Source: Pantoea anthophila (GTDB lineage: Bacteria; Pseudomonadota; Gammaproteobacteria; Enterobacterales; Enterobacteriaceae). From it: DNA of 64,000 nt. Location: contig NZ_VHIZ01000056.1 of assembly GCF_006494375.1 (NCBI RefSeq), positions 451,685 to 515,684 of the forward strand, read 5' to 3'. Position 1 is the stretch's first letter; every line of letters begins with the position of its first letter. The notes beneath the pieces were generated by a model that saw only the letters and a list, made by a program, of their open reading frames with translations, ran no database searches and had not been told where the DNA came from. Made by a program: the position numbers and the translations under genes. Positions 18,959-27,270 of this stretch are shown here, in pieces.

Positions 18959-21028
18959 ATGAAAAACGTCAAAACCAGCGCGATCTGGTTAGTGGTGGCG
19001 TTAATCGGCGCAGGCGCTTTTGCCATGCTGGCCCTCAGCCGCGGCGAACACGTCAACGCAGTCTGGCTGGTGATAGCCGCTGTCGCCTGTTACAGCATTG
19101 CGTATCGTTTCTACAGCCTGTTTATTGCCCGTAATATCTTCGAGCTGGACGACCGCCGGATGACCCCGGCCGAGCGGCTGAGCGACGGGCTGGATTATGT
19201 CCCGACCAATAAATGGGTGCTGTTCGGTCATCACTTTGCGGCGATTGCCGGTGCCGGTCCCCTGGTCGGGCCGATTCTGGCGGCGCAGATGGGCTTTCTG
19301 CCCGGTACTATCTGGATCCTTGTGGGGGTAATGCTGGCGGGCGCGGTTCAGGATTTCCTGATCCTGTTTATCTCAACCCGCCGGGATGGTCGTTCGCTGG
19401 GTGAGATGGCCCGTCAGGAGCTCGGCGCGTTTGCCGGTGTGGTGACCATGCTCGGCGCGCTGGGCGTGATGATCATTATCCTGTCGGCGCTGGCGCTGGT
19501 GGTGGTAAAGGCGCTGGCTAACAGCCCGTGGGGGCTGTTTACGATAGCCGCGACCATTCCTATCGCGCTGTTTATGGGTCTCTACATGCGCTTTATCCGT
19601 CCGGGTAAAATCGCGGAGGTATCGCTGATTGGCTTTGTGCTGATGATGGCGGCGATTATCTATGGCGGCGATGTGGCGCAACACCCCTACTGGGGCCCCT
19701 TCTTCACCCTGAAAGGCACCACGCTGACCTGGGTGCTGGTCATCTACGGCTTTATCGCCTCAGTGCTGCCGGTCTGGCTGCTGCTGGCACCGCGTGACTA
19801 CCTCTCGACCTTTCTCAAAATCGGCGTGATTGTCGGTCTGGCGGTGGGCATTGTCTTTGCCATGCCGGAGATGAAAATGCCGGCGGTGACCCGCTTTATC
19901 GACGGTACCGGTCCGGTCTTCTCCGGGGCGATGTTCCCCTTCCTGTTTATCACCATCGCCTGTGGCGCGATCTCAGGCTTCCATGCGCTGGTGTCCAGCG
20001 GCACCACGCCTAAACTGGTGGAGCGCGAAAGCCATATCCGCTTTATTGGCTACGGCGCGATGCTGATGGAATCTTTTGTGGCCATTATGGCGCTGATCTG
20101 CGCCTCGGTGCTGGACCCCGGCGTCTACTTTGCCATGAACTCGCCAGCGGCGCTGATTGGTACCACCGTGGAGAGCGCCTCACAGGTGATTAACGGCTGG
20201 GGCTTTGTAGTAACGCCTGAAATGCTGAGCGGCATCGCCCGTGACGTGGGCGAAGGCTCGATTCTGTCGCGCGCCGGCGGAGCGCCAACCTTCGCCGTGG
20301 GGATGGCCCATATCATCACCGAAATCTTTAACAGCCGGGCGATGATGGCGTTCTGGTACCACTTCGCCATCCTGTTTGAAGCGCTGTTTATCCTGACTGC
20401 GGTCGATGCCGGCACCCGCGCCTGCCGTTTTATGGTGCAGGATCTCGTGGGCACCGTGGTGCCTTCCATGGCGAACAACCGTTCCTGGCTGGGCAATATG
20501 GCGGGCACCACCGTCGCCGTTGCGGGCTGGGGGTTCTTTGTTTATCAGGGCGTGGTGGATCCACTGGGCGGCATTAATACGCTCTGGCCTCTGTTCGGTA
20601 TCGGTAATCAGATGCTGGCGTCGATGGCGTTGATCCTCGGCACCGTCGTGCTGTTCAAAATGAAAAAGCAGCGCTACGCCTGGGTCACCATCCTGCCCAC
20701 CGTCTGGCTGTTTATCACCTCCATGACTGCAGGCTGGCAGAAAATCTTTCATGAGAAACCCGCTATCGGCTTCCTGGCGCAGGCCAGCAAGTTCCGCAAA
20801 GGCGTGGAGGATGGCGTGATCATTGCCCCGGCAAAAAGCGTGGCGGACATGCAGACCATCGTGTTCAGCAATCAGATCAACGCGGCGCTGTGTGCCTTTT
20901 TTATGCTGGTGGCCGTGACGATGCTGATCGCCGCGTTCTTTGTTATCCGCAAGGCGCTGCGCAGTGACACGCCAACCACCCACGAGTCATCGGTGGCGCT
21001 GCGTAACAAGGAGGTGCGCCATGTCTGA
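18959..21028 (+). CDS. cstA: CstA/BtsT family pyruvate/peptide transporter
   Basis: This 689-residue inner-membrane protein has more than 15 hydrophobic segments, a CstA domain and the conserved FGHHFAAIAGAGPLVGPILA. In E. coli the two relatives are CstA (peptides, pyruvate) and BtsT/YjiY (pyruvate-proton symport). This protein has features of both, so the exact orthologue is uncertain. AAGGAG precedes the ATG. Its last 8 bases overlap the yjiX-family gene, the standard partner of both paralogues. In E. coli neither paralogue lies between rnb and yciR, so it is inserted here. Confidence 0.88.
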   Translation: MKNVKTSAIWLVVALIGAGAFAMLALSRGEHVNAVWLVIAAVACYSIAYRFYSLFIARNIFELDDRRMTPAERLSDGLDYVPTNKWVLFGHHFAAIAGAGPLVGPILAAQMGFLPGTIWILVGVMLAGAVQDFLILFISTRRDGRSLGEMARQELGAFAGVVTMLGALGVMIIILSALALVVVKALANSPWGLFTIAATIPIALFMGLYMRFIRPGKIAEVSLIGFVLMMAAIIYGGDVAQHPYWGPFFTLKGTTLTWVLVIYGFIASVLPVWLLLAPRDYLSTFLKIGVIVGLAVGIVFAMPEMKMPAVTRFIDGTGPVFSGAMFPFLFITIACGAISGFHALVSSGTTPKLVERESHIRFIGYGAMLMESFVAIMALICASVLDPGVYFAMNSPAALIGTTVESASQVINGWGFVVTPEMLSGIARDVGEGSILSRAGGAPTFAVGMAHIITEIFNSRAMMAFWYHFAILFEALFILTAVDAGTRACRFMVQDLVGTVVPSMANNRSWLGNMAGTTVAVAGWGFFVYQGVVDPLGGINTLWPLFGIGNQMLASMALILGTVVLFKMKKQRYAWVTILPTVWLFITSMTAGWQKIFHEKPAIGFLAQASKFRKGVEDGVIIAPAKSVADMQTIVFSNQINAALCAFFMLVAVTMLIAAFFVIRKALRSDTPTTHESSVALRNKEVRHV

Positions 21029-21311
21029 TGCGATTCATCAGTTCCAGCGGCCGCAGGGGAAATGGCAGATTATCGGCTGTCATCCCCTTACGGCCTCTGC
21101 TCCTGTCGCGTTCAGCTGGCGCGGCTTCTGGCGCGGCCTGCAGCAGTGCTTTCGCTTAATGGTCGGGGTACAGGATTATCAAACATATCTGCAGCATATG
21201 CGGCAGCATCATCCTGGCCAGCCGACGATGAACGAGCGCGATTTCCACCGTTACTGTCTGGATGCGCGCTTCCCAAGTCAGGCGGGAAAACTGGGGAAAT
21301 GTCCCTGCTGA
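21021..21311 (+). CDS. YbdD/YjiX family protein with an N-terminal extension
   Basis: The product is 96 residues, starting inside the end of cstA with AAGGAG seven bases upstream. The C-terminal 60 residues match the YbdD/YjiX family: a LMVGVQDYQTYLQHMRQHHP core, then the CLDARFP motif and terminal CPC. Family members are usually about 65-67 residues, so roughly 35 extra N-terminal residues are unusual. The short form could start later, but no good ATG/ribosome-site pair is seen there. Its role with the CstA/BtsT transporter is not established. Confidence 0.85.
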   Translation: MSDAIHQFQRPQGKWQIIGCHPLTASAPVAFSWRGFWRGLQQCFRLMVGVQDYQTYLQHMRQHHPGQPTMNERDFHRYCLDARFPSQAGKLGKCPC

Positions 21312-21323
21312 TCATGGCTTAAT

Positions 21324-21347
21324 GCCCCGCACCGCCGGGGCTTTTTT
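21324..21347 (+). terminator. Terminator of the cstA operon
   Basis: GCCCCG and CGGGGC stem with a 6-base loop, followed by TTTTTT, 13 bases after the yjiX-family stop. Confidence 0.85.
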
Positions 21348-21470
21348 GTGCCATTCTTATCTGGATGGAAAAATATATTTGGTTTGCATCTTGTGCTGGC
21401 GTCAGATGATGAATACTGTTGCTAAAATAATGAGATAACGCCTGCAGAGCACTTCCCGGAGGAAGTTTCC

Positions 21471-23456
21471 ATGACCGATGAACAAGGGCAAACCTTGTTG
21501 TACACCCTGTTTGGTACAACCAGCCCTCATTGGCGTCTGACCGCGGACAGCGATGCGCTACATTTTGCTGAAGATGAGTCGTCACAGACCAATATCGCCC
21601 TGCCGCTGACCCCCGGCCAGGCCGCGATGATTCGCGCGATGCCCGTCATCACGTCAAGCATTAACCTGACCATGACCTTACAAGGCATTGATGTGCCGAT
21701 GCATTTTGTCGGGCGTAAAGTGAATCAGGCATCCTGGGCTGGCACCGCCTCCGCCTGGGGCGACACCTCGGCGGTTGCACGCGATTTAACGCTGGGACTC
21801 TCTTTCGCCGAACAGGTGGTTTCTGAAGCCAATTCGGTGATTGTGATCCTCGACCAGCGCGGCAATATTCAGCGTTTTAACCGTCTCAGTGAAGAATATA
21901 CCGGCCTGAATGAGCATGAGGTGATTGGCCGCAACGTCTTCCAGCTCTTTATGACCAAACAGGAAGCGTCCCAGTCGCGCCGTAACATCGCGGGCTTCTT
22001 TCGCGACGGCAACTCCTATGAGGTCGAACGCTGGGTCAAAACCCGCAAAGGCCAGCGACTCTTTCTGTTTCGTAATAAGTTTGTTCACAGCGGCAGTGGC
22101 AAAAATGAAATTTTCCTCATCTGTTCCGGGACCGACATCACCGAGGAGCGTCGGGCTCAGGAACGGCTCCGGGTACTGGCTAACACCGATACGGTGACCG
22201 GTTTGCCTAATCGCAACGCCATCCATCAACAGATTAGCCTGGCGCTGGAGCGTTCCGGGGGAGATGAGACCGGTGTGGTTTACCTGGATCTCGATAATTT
22301 TAAGAAAGTGAATGACGCCTACGGCCATATGTTTGGCGACCAGCTCCTGCAGGCGGTGTCGCTGGCGATCCTGAGCTGTCTGGGCAAAGATCAGACGCTG
22401 GGCCGGCTGGGCGGTGACGAGTTTGTGGTGCTGGCCGAGCACACCAGCCAGGCCGCGCTGGAGGCGATGGCCTCACGCATTCTGGAGCGGCTGCGTCAGC
22501 CGTTCCGTATCGGCCTGATCGAGGTCTACAGCGGCTGCTCAATCGGCATCGCGTTCGCGCCGCTGCATGGCGAAGATCGTGAAAGCCTGATTCGTAATGC
22601 GGATACCGCGATGTATCACGCCAAAGAGAACGGTCGCGGCAAATTCTGCGTTTTTGCCGCCGAGATGAACCAGCGGGTTTTTGAATACCTCTGGCTGGAC
22701 ACCAATCTGCGCAAGGCGCTGGAACTCGACCACTTGCTGGTCTACTACCAGCCCAAAATCGACAGCGATGGCGAAGTCCGAAGTGCGGAAGCCCTGGTTC
22801 GCTGGAACTCACCGGAACGGGGCCTGGTCTCGCCGGCCGATTTCATTCCCTATGCCGAAGAGTCGGGACTGATTGTGCCGCTGGGCCGCTGGGTGATGCT
22901 CAACGTGCTGAAGCAGATCATTGCCTGGCGCCAGGAGGGCATTTTTCTGCGCGTCGCCGTGAACGTCTCAGCCCGCCAGCTGATCGATCAAAGCATCTAC
23001 ACCGACCTGAAACAGGCGCTGCATGAGGCGGGGCTTACCGACTGCCCCATCGACATTGAGCTGACTGAAAGCTGCCTGATTGAGAATGAGACCGAAGCGC
23101 TGAAGCTGATGAAGCAGTTTCAGGATCTGGGCGCGAAGATTCATCTTGATGACTTCGGCACCGGTTACTCCTCGCTGTCGCAGCTGGCCCGTGTGCCGAT
23201 TAATGCCATCAAGCTCGATCAGAGCTTTATCCGCAATATTAGTACGCAGCCGGTTTCCCAGTCGCTGGTGCGCGCCATCGTCGCCGTTGCCAAAGCGCTC
23301 GATTTGCAGGTCATCGCGGAAGGCATTGAAACCCCGGATGAAGAGTCGTTTGTTCTCAAAAGTGGTGTGGATGGGCGTCAGGGTTACTACTACGCAAAAC
23401 CAATGCCCGCGGAGCAATTTGGGCATTGGCTGGCTAAGCATCCTGCCCGCGTTTAA
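21471..23456 (+). CDS. rpfR: RpfR/YciR-type PAS-GGDEF-EAL cyclic-di-GMP protein
   Basis: This 661-residue cytoplasmic protein is orthologous to E. coli YciR (PdeR, also Gmr) by length and position. Domains: an N-terminal region (about 1-95) equivalent to the RpfF-interaction domain of RpfR, and a PAS sensor (about 105-225). A GGDEF domain with intact GGDEF at 314-318 follows, then an EAL domain with EAL at 440-442 and DDFGTGYSSL from about 560. Both cyclase and phosphodiesterase signatures look intact. It ends 12 bases from the stop of a convergent rpfF gene. In Cronobacter and Burkholderia that arrangement marks a BDSF receptor that lowers cyclic-di-GMP. Confidence 0.9.
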   Translation: MTDEQGQTLLYTLFGTTSPHWRLTADSDALHFAEDESSQTNIALPLTPGQAAMIRAMPVITSSINLTMTLQGIDVPMHFVGRKVNQASWAGTASAWGDTSAVARDLTLGLSFAEQVVSEANSVIVILDQRGNIQRFNRLSEEYTGLNEHEVIGRNVFQLFMTKQEASQSRRNIAGFFRDGNSYEVERWVKTRKGQRLFLFRNKFVHSGSGKNEIFLICSGTDITEERRAQERLRVLANTDTVTGLPNRNAIHQQISLALERSGGDETGVVYLDLDNFKKVNDAYGHMFGDQLLQAVSLAILSCLGKDQTLGRLGGDEFVVLAEHTSQAALEAMASRILERLRQPFRIGLIEVYSGCSIGIAFAPLHGEDRESLIRNADTAMYHAKENGRGKFCVFAAEMNQRVFEYLWLDTNLRKALELDHLLVYYQPKIDSDGEVRSAEALVRWNSPERGLVSPADFIPYAEESGLIVPLGRWVMLNVLKQIIAWRQEGIFLRVAVNVSARQLIDQSIYTDLKQALHEAGLTDCPIDIELTESCLIENETEALKLMKQFQDLGAKIHLDDFGTGYSSLSQLARVPINAIKLDQSFIRNISTQPVSQSLVRAIVAVAKALDLQVIAEGIETPDEESFVLKSGVDGRQGYYYAKPMPAEQFGHWLAKHPARV

Positions 23457-23468
23457 CGCTGAGTCCGG

Positions 23469-24335
23469 TTATCCCGCTTTACGCAGTGATGCGCTGTGGC
23501 GGTTTTGTAACTGAACCAGGCGTTCCATGTAAGCAATGTCTTTAGGTTCGAGCGTAAAGGCGTAATCGACCCAATCCTCGGTGATATCCATCAGCTCGGC
23601 GCGTGACAACTGCAGCACGCGCTGACGCGCTTTCAGCATCGCCCGCACGCCATTCAGCTTCGGCCGTAAAGTATCGATAAAGGTGCGGGTGGCACGGTAG
23701 CTGTCGCCCGGCTGGAAGACTTTGTCCACCAGACCGCGCGTTTCATACCACTCTGCACTGTGGGACTCCCCTTCACAGATTAACTCCTCGGCCAGCTTCA
23801 TGCCGGAACGACGGGCCACCAGCGAGTAACCGCCCATGCCAGGGAACAGGTTAAAGGCGATTTCCGGGAACCCCATCCGCGCATTGTTTTGCGCCAGAAT
23901 GAAGTGATGCGCCAGCGCCGCTTCGAATCCACCGCCCAGGGCACTTCCCTCGATCATCGCCAGCGTTACCGCTCCCGTATCAAATCCGCGCGCCGCCGAG
24001 TGGATGCAGTCCACGCAGGCACGGGCATAGGCCCGCAGCGCCTCACGGCGGTTATTGCGGATGCACTCGACGAAAAAGCGCAGATCGCCACCGGCGTTGA
24101 ACATCTGCGGCACCAGTGACCCGGTGACCCAGAAATCGATGGGCAGACCAGAACGCTGTGCGGCGTAGCTCAGATTCATGATCTCCTCAATCAGTTCATG
24201 GTTGAAACTCGGGCGCGGCTGCGCACGCAGCATCATCCACATCGTCCGACGCCCTTCTTCGTAATAGGCGACTAACTGCGTGGTGTTGCCGGCTTCGGTA
24301 AATAATCTGCAAGTGGGTTGGTTAATTACTGTCAT
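23469..24335 (-). CDS. rpfF: RpfF, DSF-family fatty-acid signal synthase (crotonase fold)
   Basis: This 288-residue crotonase-superfamily enzyme makes cis-2-unsaturated fatty-acid signals (DSF/BDSF) from acyl-ACP by dehydration and thioester cleavage. The core ALGGGFEAALAHHFILAQ is followed by ARMGFPEIAFNLFPGMGGYS. The two glutamates E138 (GGGFE) and E158 (GFPE) correspond to the catalytic E141 and E161 of Xanthomonas RpfF. The FNLFPGMG stretch separates RpfF from ordinary enoyl-CoA hydratases. It is convergent with rpfR. Its promoter must lie in the 24336-24661 gap. Confidence 0.92.
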   Translation of the reverse strand: MTVINQPTCRLFTEAGNTTQLVAYYEEGRRTMWMMLRAQPRPSFNHELIEEIMNLSYAAQRSGLPIDFWVTGSLVPQMFNAGGDLRFFVECIRNNRREALRAYARACVDCIHSAARGFDTGAVTLAMIEGSALGGGFEAALAHHFILAQNNARMGFPEIAFNLFPGMGGYSLVARRSGMKLAEELICEGESHSAEWYETRGLVDKVFQPGDSYRATRTFIDTLRPKLNGVRAMLKARQRVLQLSRAELMDITEDWVDYAFTLEPKDIAYMERLVQLQNRHSASLRKAG

Positions 24336-24661
24336 TGTCTCATCCTCTGTTTATATTTGATGCGTTTAATACGCGACATCAGCGTAATGCAGAGTGAGGC
24401 CAGACCAAATGAGAGATTGATTTACAACACAAAATCCAGAGTGATCCCTGACAGGCTCGTCAGAAATAGATTAGGCACGTTACACATTGTCACCATGCGG
24501 TCAGGCAGCACCAGGCCGATGCTTAACGCGCACTGAATAGATAAAGCGGACCGGCGTACAGTCATCCGGCAATCGTCTTAAAAGGGGGTGGCTGCAGGTT
24601 TCGGCTGTTGAAAAGTCAGAATAAAACAGAACAGAGAACGTGCCACCCTGCGTAAAGCGGG
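24336..24661. other. rpfF upstream region
   Basis: No gene is supported in this stretch between rpfF and araD. It must hold the rpfF promoter, but I see no clear sigma-70 hexamers or operator. Confidence 0.5.
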
Positions 24662-24685
24662 TAAAAAAAGGACGCCGAAGCGCCC
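24662..24685 (-). terminator. Terminator of araD
   Basis: On the minus strand GGGCGC-TTCG-GCGTCC is followed by a run of T. The TTCG tetraloop and tail are classic. Confidence 0.85.
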
Positions 24686-24691
24686 TGATGA

Positions 24692-25390
24692 TTATTTCTG
24701 CCCGTACCAGGCATTTTCGCCGTGCTTTCGCAGGTAGTGAAGGTCAAGCAGCGGTTGCTGGATGGGCGGCAGGTTTGCCGTCAGCTGCTGGCTGAATAAG
24801 CCCATGTAGGCCACCTCCTCCAGCACGACGGCGCTGTGGACAGCCGCGTGGGCATCCTTCCCCCAGGCAAACGGGCCATGCGAGTTGACCAGCACCGCCG
24901 GAATCGCGGAGGGAGACAGGCCACGCTGCGCAAAGGTTTCAATAATCACCTCTCCGGTGTTCCACTCATAATTGTGCTGAATCTCTTCGCTGCGCATGGA
25001 GCGGGTACAGGGGATCTCTCCGTAGAAATCATCGGCATGGGTGGTTCCCCAGGCGGGAATCGGTCGTCCTGCCTGCGCCCAGATCGTCGCATGCCGTGAA
25101 TGGGTATGGACGATGCCCCCCACCTCCGGCCAGGCGAGATAGAGCGCCCGGTGCGTCGCGGTGTCAGATGAGGGACGCTTGTCGCCCTCCACCACCTCAC
25201 CCGTCGTGAGATCGACCACGACCATGTCGTCGCGCTTCATGACCTCGTAGCGCACGCCGGAGGGTTTAATCACCAGCAGGCCCTGTTCGCGGTCGATCGC
25301 GCTGACATTGCCCCAGGTGAAGGTCACCAGGTTGTATTTGGGTAGATCCAGATTCGCTTCCAGAACCTGTTGTTTAAGGTGTTCCAGCAT
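24692..25390 (-). CDS. araD: L-ribulose-5-phosphate 4-epimerase (AraD/SgbE/UlaF family)
   Basis: This 232-residue class II aldolase-family enzyme converts L-ribulose 5-phosphate to D-xylulose 5-phosphate. Zinc ligands are in HTHSRH (about residues 95-97) and NSHGPFAWG (about 171). The tail HYLRKHG-NAWYGQ is typical. Sequence resembles AraD more than UlaF or SgbE, but those paralogues are close. There is no araB, araA or araC nearby, so its pathway partner genes are elsewhere or missing. It is transcribed alone and ends at a strong terminator. Confidence 0.88.
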   Translation of the reverse strand: MLEHLKQQVLEANLDLPKYNLVTFTWGNVSAIDREQGLLVIKPSGVRYEVMKRDDMVVVDLTTGEVVEGDKRPSSDTATHRALYLAWPEVGGIVHTHSRHATIWAQAGRPIPAWGTTHADDFYGEIPCTRSMRSEEIQHNYEWNTGEVIIETFAQRGLSPSAIPAVLVNSHGPFAWGKDAHAAVHSAVVLEEVAYMGLFSQQLTANLPPIQQPLLDLHYLRKHGENAWYGQK

Positions 25391-25690
25391 GCCTCTTCTC
25401 CTGCTGACAATCGTCCCTGAATTTTGCGGAGTTGGCCGCCAAAGGGTTATGGAGCGATTAGCTATAAACGCAGAAGGAATGGCTGTGAATGCAAAAATGT
25501 GCCGTGATTTAAGAATTTTCTATCTTCGGAATTTCCGCAGAACGATTAAAATTCTCTCCGGCAATGCATGGACCTGTTGGGACAGCATGGCTACTCATCC
25601 GCTACAAACGGTTTGTCCATGGTGATCACATTTCGATGCCGTCACGGACGCGGCAATGATGCGGCACAAGCGGGCTGAGTCAATATCGGA
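25391..25690. other. araD/osmB divergent region
   Basis: No gene is supported here. It separates araD (minus) from osmB (plus) and should hold both promoters. Only the osmB -10 is recognisable. Confidence 0.45.
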
Positions 25691-25691
25691 G

Positions 25692-25698
25692 CTATACT
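25692..25698 (+). promoter_or_regulatory. Candidate sigma-S -10 of osmB
   Basis: CTATACT 40 bases before the osmB start matches the sigma-S-type extended -10 (CTATACT). E. coli osmB is sigma-S and osmotically controlled. Confidence 0.55.
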
Positions 25699-25737
25699 AA
25701 GAGTGTTGCCTCTGTGAGCACATCAAAGGAGAAGTGT

Positions 25738-25953
25738 ATGACAACAACAATGAAACGAATCACTGCCGTTGTACTGGCGACCACCTTAGCCGTCGCACTG
25801 AGCGGCTGCTCTAACTGGTCCAAACGTGACCGTAACACCGCGATTGGCGCGGGTGCGGGCGCAATTGGGGGTTCAGTTCTGACCAATGGTAGCGCACTCG
25901 GAACAGTCGGCGGCGCCGCTGTGGGTGGTATTATCGGTCATCAGGTCCACTAA
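25738..25953 (+). CDS. osmB: Osmotically inducible lipoprotein OsmB
   Basis: A 71-residue lipoprotein. AAGGAGA lies six bases before the ATG. The signal peptide ends at lipobox LSGC with the lipid-modified Cys at residue 24. The mature part is nearly identical to E. coli OsmB (SNWSKRDRNTAIGAGAGA) with a glycine-zipper segment ending GGIIGHQV. It is predicted to be outer-membrane anchored and induced by osmotic stress and in stationary phase. E. coli order yciR-osmB-yciH is kept, apart from the added rpfF and araD and the lack of yciT. Confidence 0.96.
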   Translation: MTTTMKRITAVVLATTLAVALSGCSNWSKRDRNTAIGAGAGAIGGSVLTNGSALGTVGGAAVGGIIGHQVH

Positions 25954-26000
25954 GGACCTTATTAAAACTATAATCGGCTACGCTAAGCATCTGCGTTACA

Positions 26001-26030
26001 ATCGGGCTACATCTGTAGCCCGATTTTTTA
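26001..26030 (+). terminator. Terminator of osmB
   Basis: A perfect 10-bp stem (ATCGGGCTAC / GTAGCCCGAT) with a 4-base loop, then TTTTTT. It abuts the 3' end of the convergent yciH. Confidence 0.92.
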
Positions 26031-26354
26031 TCAGCCGCCCGCCAGTTTCACCTTCATGCCTTTGGCTTCCAGCAGACTTTTCAGCAGATCGCGTTTATCG
26101 CCCTGAATCTCGATCACGCCCTCTTTAACGGATCCACCACAGCCGCACTTCTTTTTCAGCTCCGCCGCCAGCAGTGCCAGTGCCGCATCATCCAGGTCAA
26201 TCCCGCTAATCAGGCAAACCCCTTTGCCTTTACGGCCGCTGGTCTGACGCTGGATGCGCACAATGCCATCCCCTTTGGGGCGTTCCGCTTTCGGCTGCGG
26301 CTGAGCAATTCGGCCGCTGTCGGTTGAGTAAACCAGTGGATTATCATTGGCCAT
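26031..26354 (-). CDS. yciH: YciH, SUI1/eIF1-like translation factor
   Basis: A 107-residue protein of the SUI1 family, with VRIQRQTSGRKGKGVCLISG followed by the CGCGGSVKEGVIEIQG core. In E. coli YciH has been proposed to influence initiation fidelity and stress translation. The start ATG shares one base with the pyrF stop (TAATG), so the two are translationally coupled. Confidence 0.95.
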   Translation of the reverse strand: MANDNPLVYSTDSGRIAQPQPKAERPKGDGIVRIQRQTSGRKGKGVCLISGIDLDDAALALLAAELKKKCGCGGSVKEGVIEIQGDKRDLLKSLLEAKGMKVKLAGG

Positions 26355-27073
26355 TAGCGTATCTCCAGAGAGTGCAGAATTGCCTGCAGTTCGGCAGCCG
26401 GATCGGCCGCCTGGGTAATCGGACGACCGATAACCATATAGTCCACGCCTGCCTGCTTCGCCTGCTGAGGCGTCATGATGCGGCGCTGATCGCCTGCCTC
26501 ACTGCCTGCCGGACGAATCCCCGGCGTGACCAGCGCGAAGTCGTTGCCCATCACCTCTTTAAAGCGAACGGCTTCCTGCGCAGAGCAGACGACGCCATCC
26601 AGCCCGCAGGCGTGAGTCAGTTTCGCCAGTTGCTCCGCCTGCTCAGCCGGCGAGAGCGTGATGCCCAGCCCGTTCAGATCATCGGCATCCATGCTGGTCA
26701 GTACGGTGACCGCAATCAGCAAGGGGGCATCGTTGCCATAAGGAACCAGCGCTTCACGCGCCGCATTCATCATCCGCGCCCCGCCGCTGGCGTGGACGTT
26801 GACCATCCAGACACCGAGATCGGCCGCAGCCGCCACAGCATGCGCGGTAGTGTTAGGAATATCGTGAAATTTCAGGTCGAGGAAGATCTCAAAGCCGCGC
26901 TGCTGCAGGGTTCTGACCAGCGACGGGCCAAACAGCGTAAACATCTCTTTGCCCACCTTCAGGCGGCAACTGCGGGGGTCGATCTGGTCGACAAAACGCA
27001 ATGCGCTGTCGAGATCATGATAATCCAGCGCTACCAGAATCGGCGAGGCGGTCACGTGGTGGGGTGAAGGCAT
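26354..27073 (-). CDS. pyrF: Orotidine 5'-phosphate decarboxylase
   Basis: OMP decarboxylase converts OMP to UMP, the last step of de novo UMP synthesis. The start at [17 protein letters not shown] is chosen because GAGGA lies seven bases upstream; it gives 239 residues. The active-site Lys/Asp set is visible as [10 protein letters not shown] and [12 protein letters not shown]. It is cotranscribed with yciH downstream, as in E. coli. Confidence 0.97.
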   Translation of the reverse strand: MPSPHHVTASPILVALDYHDLDSALRFVDQIDPRSCRLKVGKEMFTLFGPSLVRTLQQRGFEIFLDLKFHDIPNTTAHAVAAAADLGVWMVNVHASGGARMMNAAREALVPYGNDAPLLIAVTVLTSMDADDLNGLGITLSPAEQAEQLAKLTHACGLDGVVCSAQEAVRFKEVMGNDFALVTPGIRPAGSEAGDQRRIMTPQQAKQAGVDYMVIGRPITQAADPAAELQAILHSLEIR

Positions 27074-27270
27074 GGCATTTCCTCTGCAGTAGGCACCCGC
27101 AGGCGCAATAGACAAACGGCAAGCATTCTACCTGCGGCTCCGGAGCATCACAATCGCCGTGCCCCTCTGCCTGGCAATAAATGCACGGCTGCCTGCTCCC
27201 GGCGTCAGTTTACCCCTTTAGTATGTTGTAACTATAATGCGATGATTTACACCGGACTGCGTCGGCCGGA

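Noticed and set aside
23469..24335. Ordinary enoyl-CoA hydratase annotation
   Set aside because: The GGGFE/GFPE glutamate pair, the FNLFPGMG stretch and the rpfR neighbour all point to RpfF.
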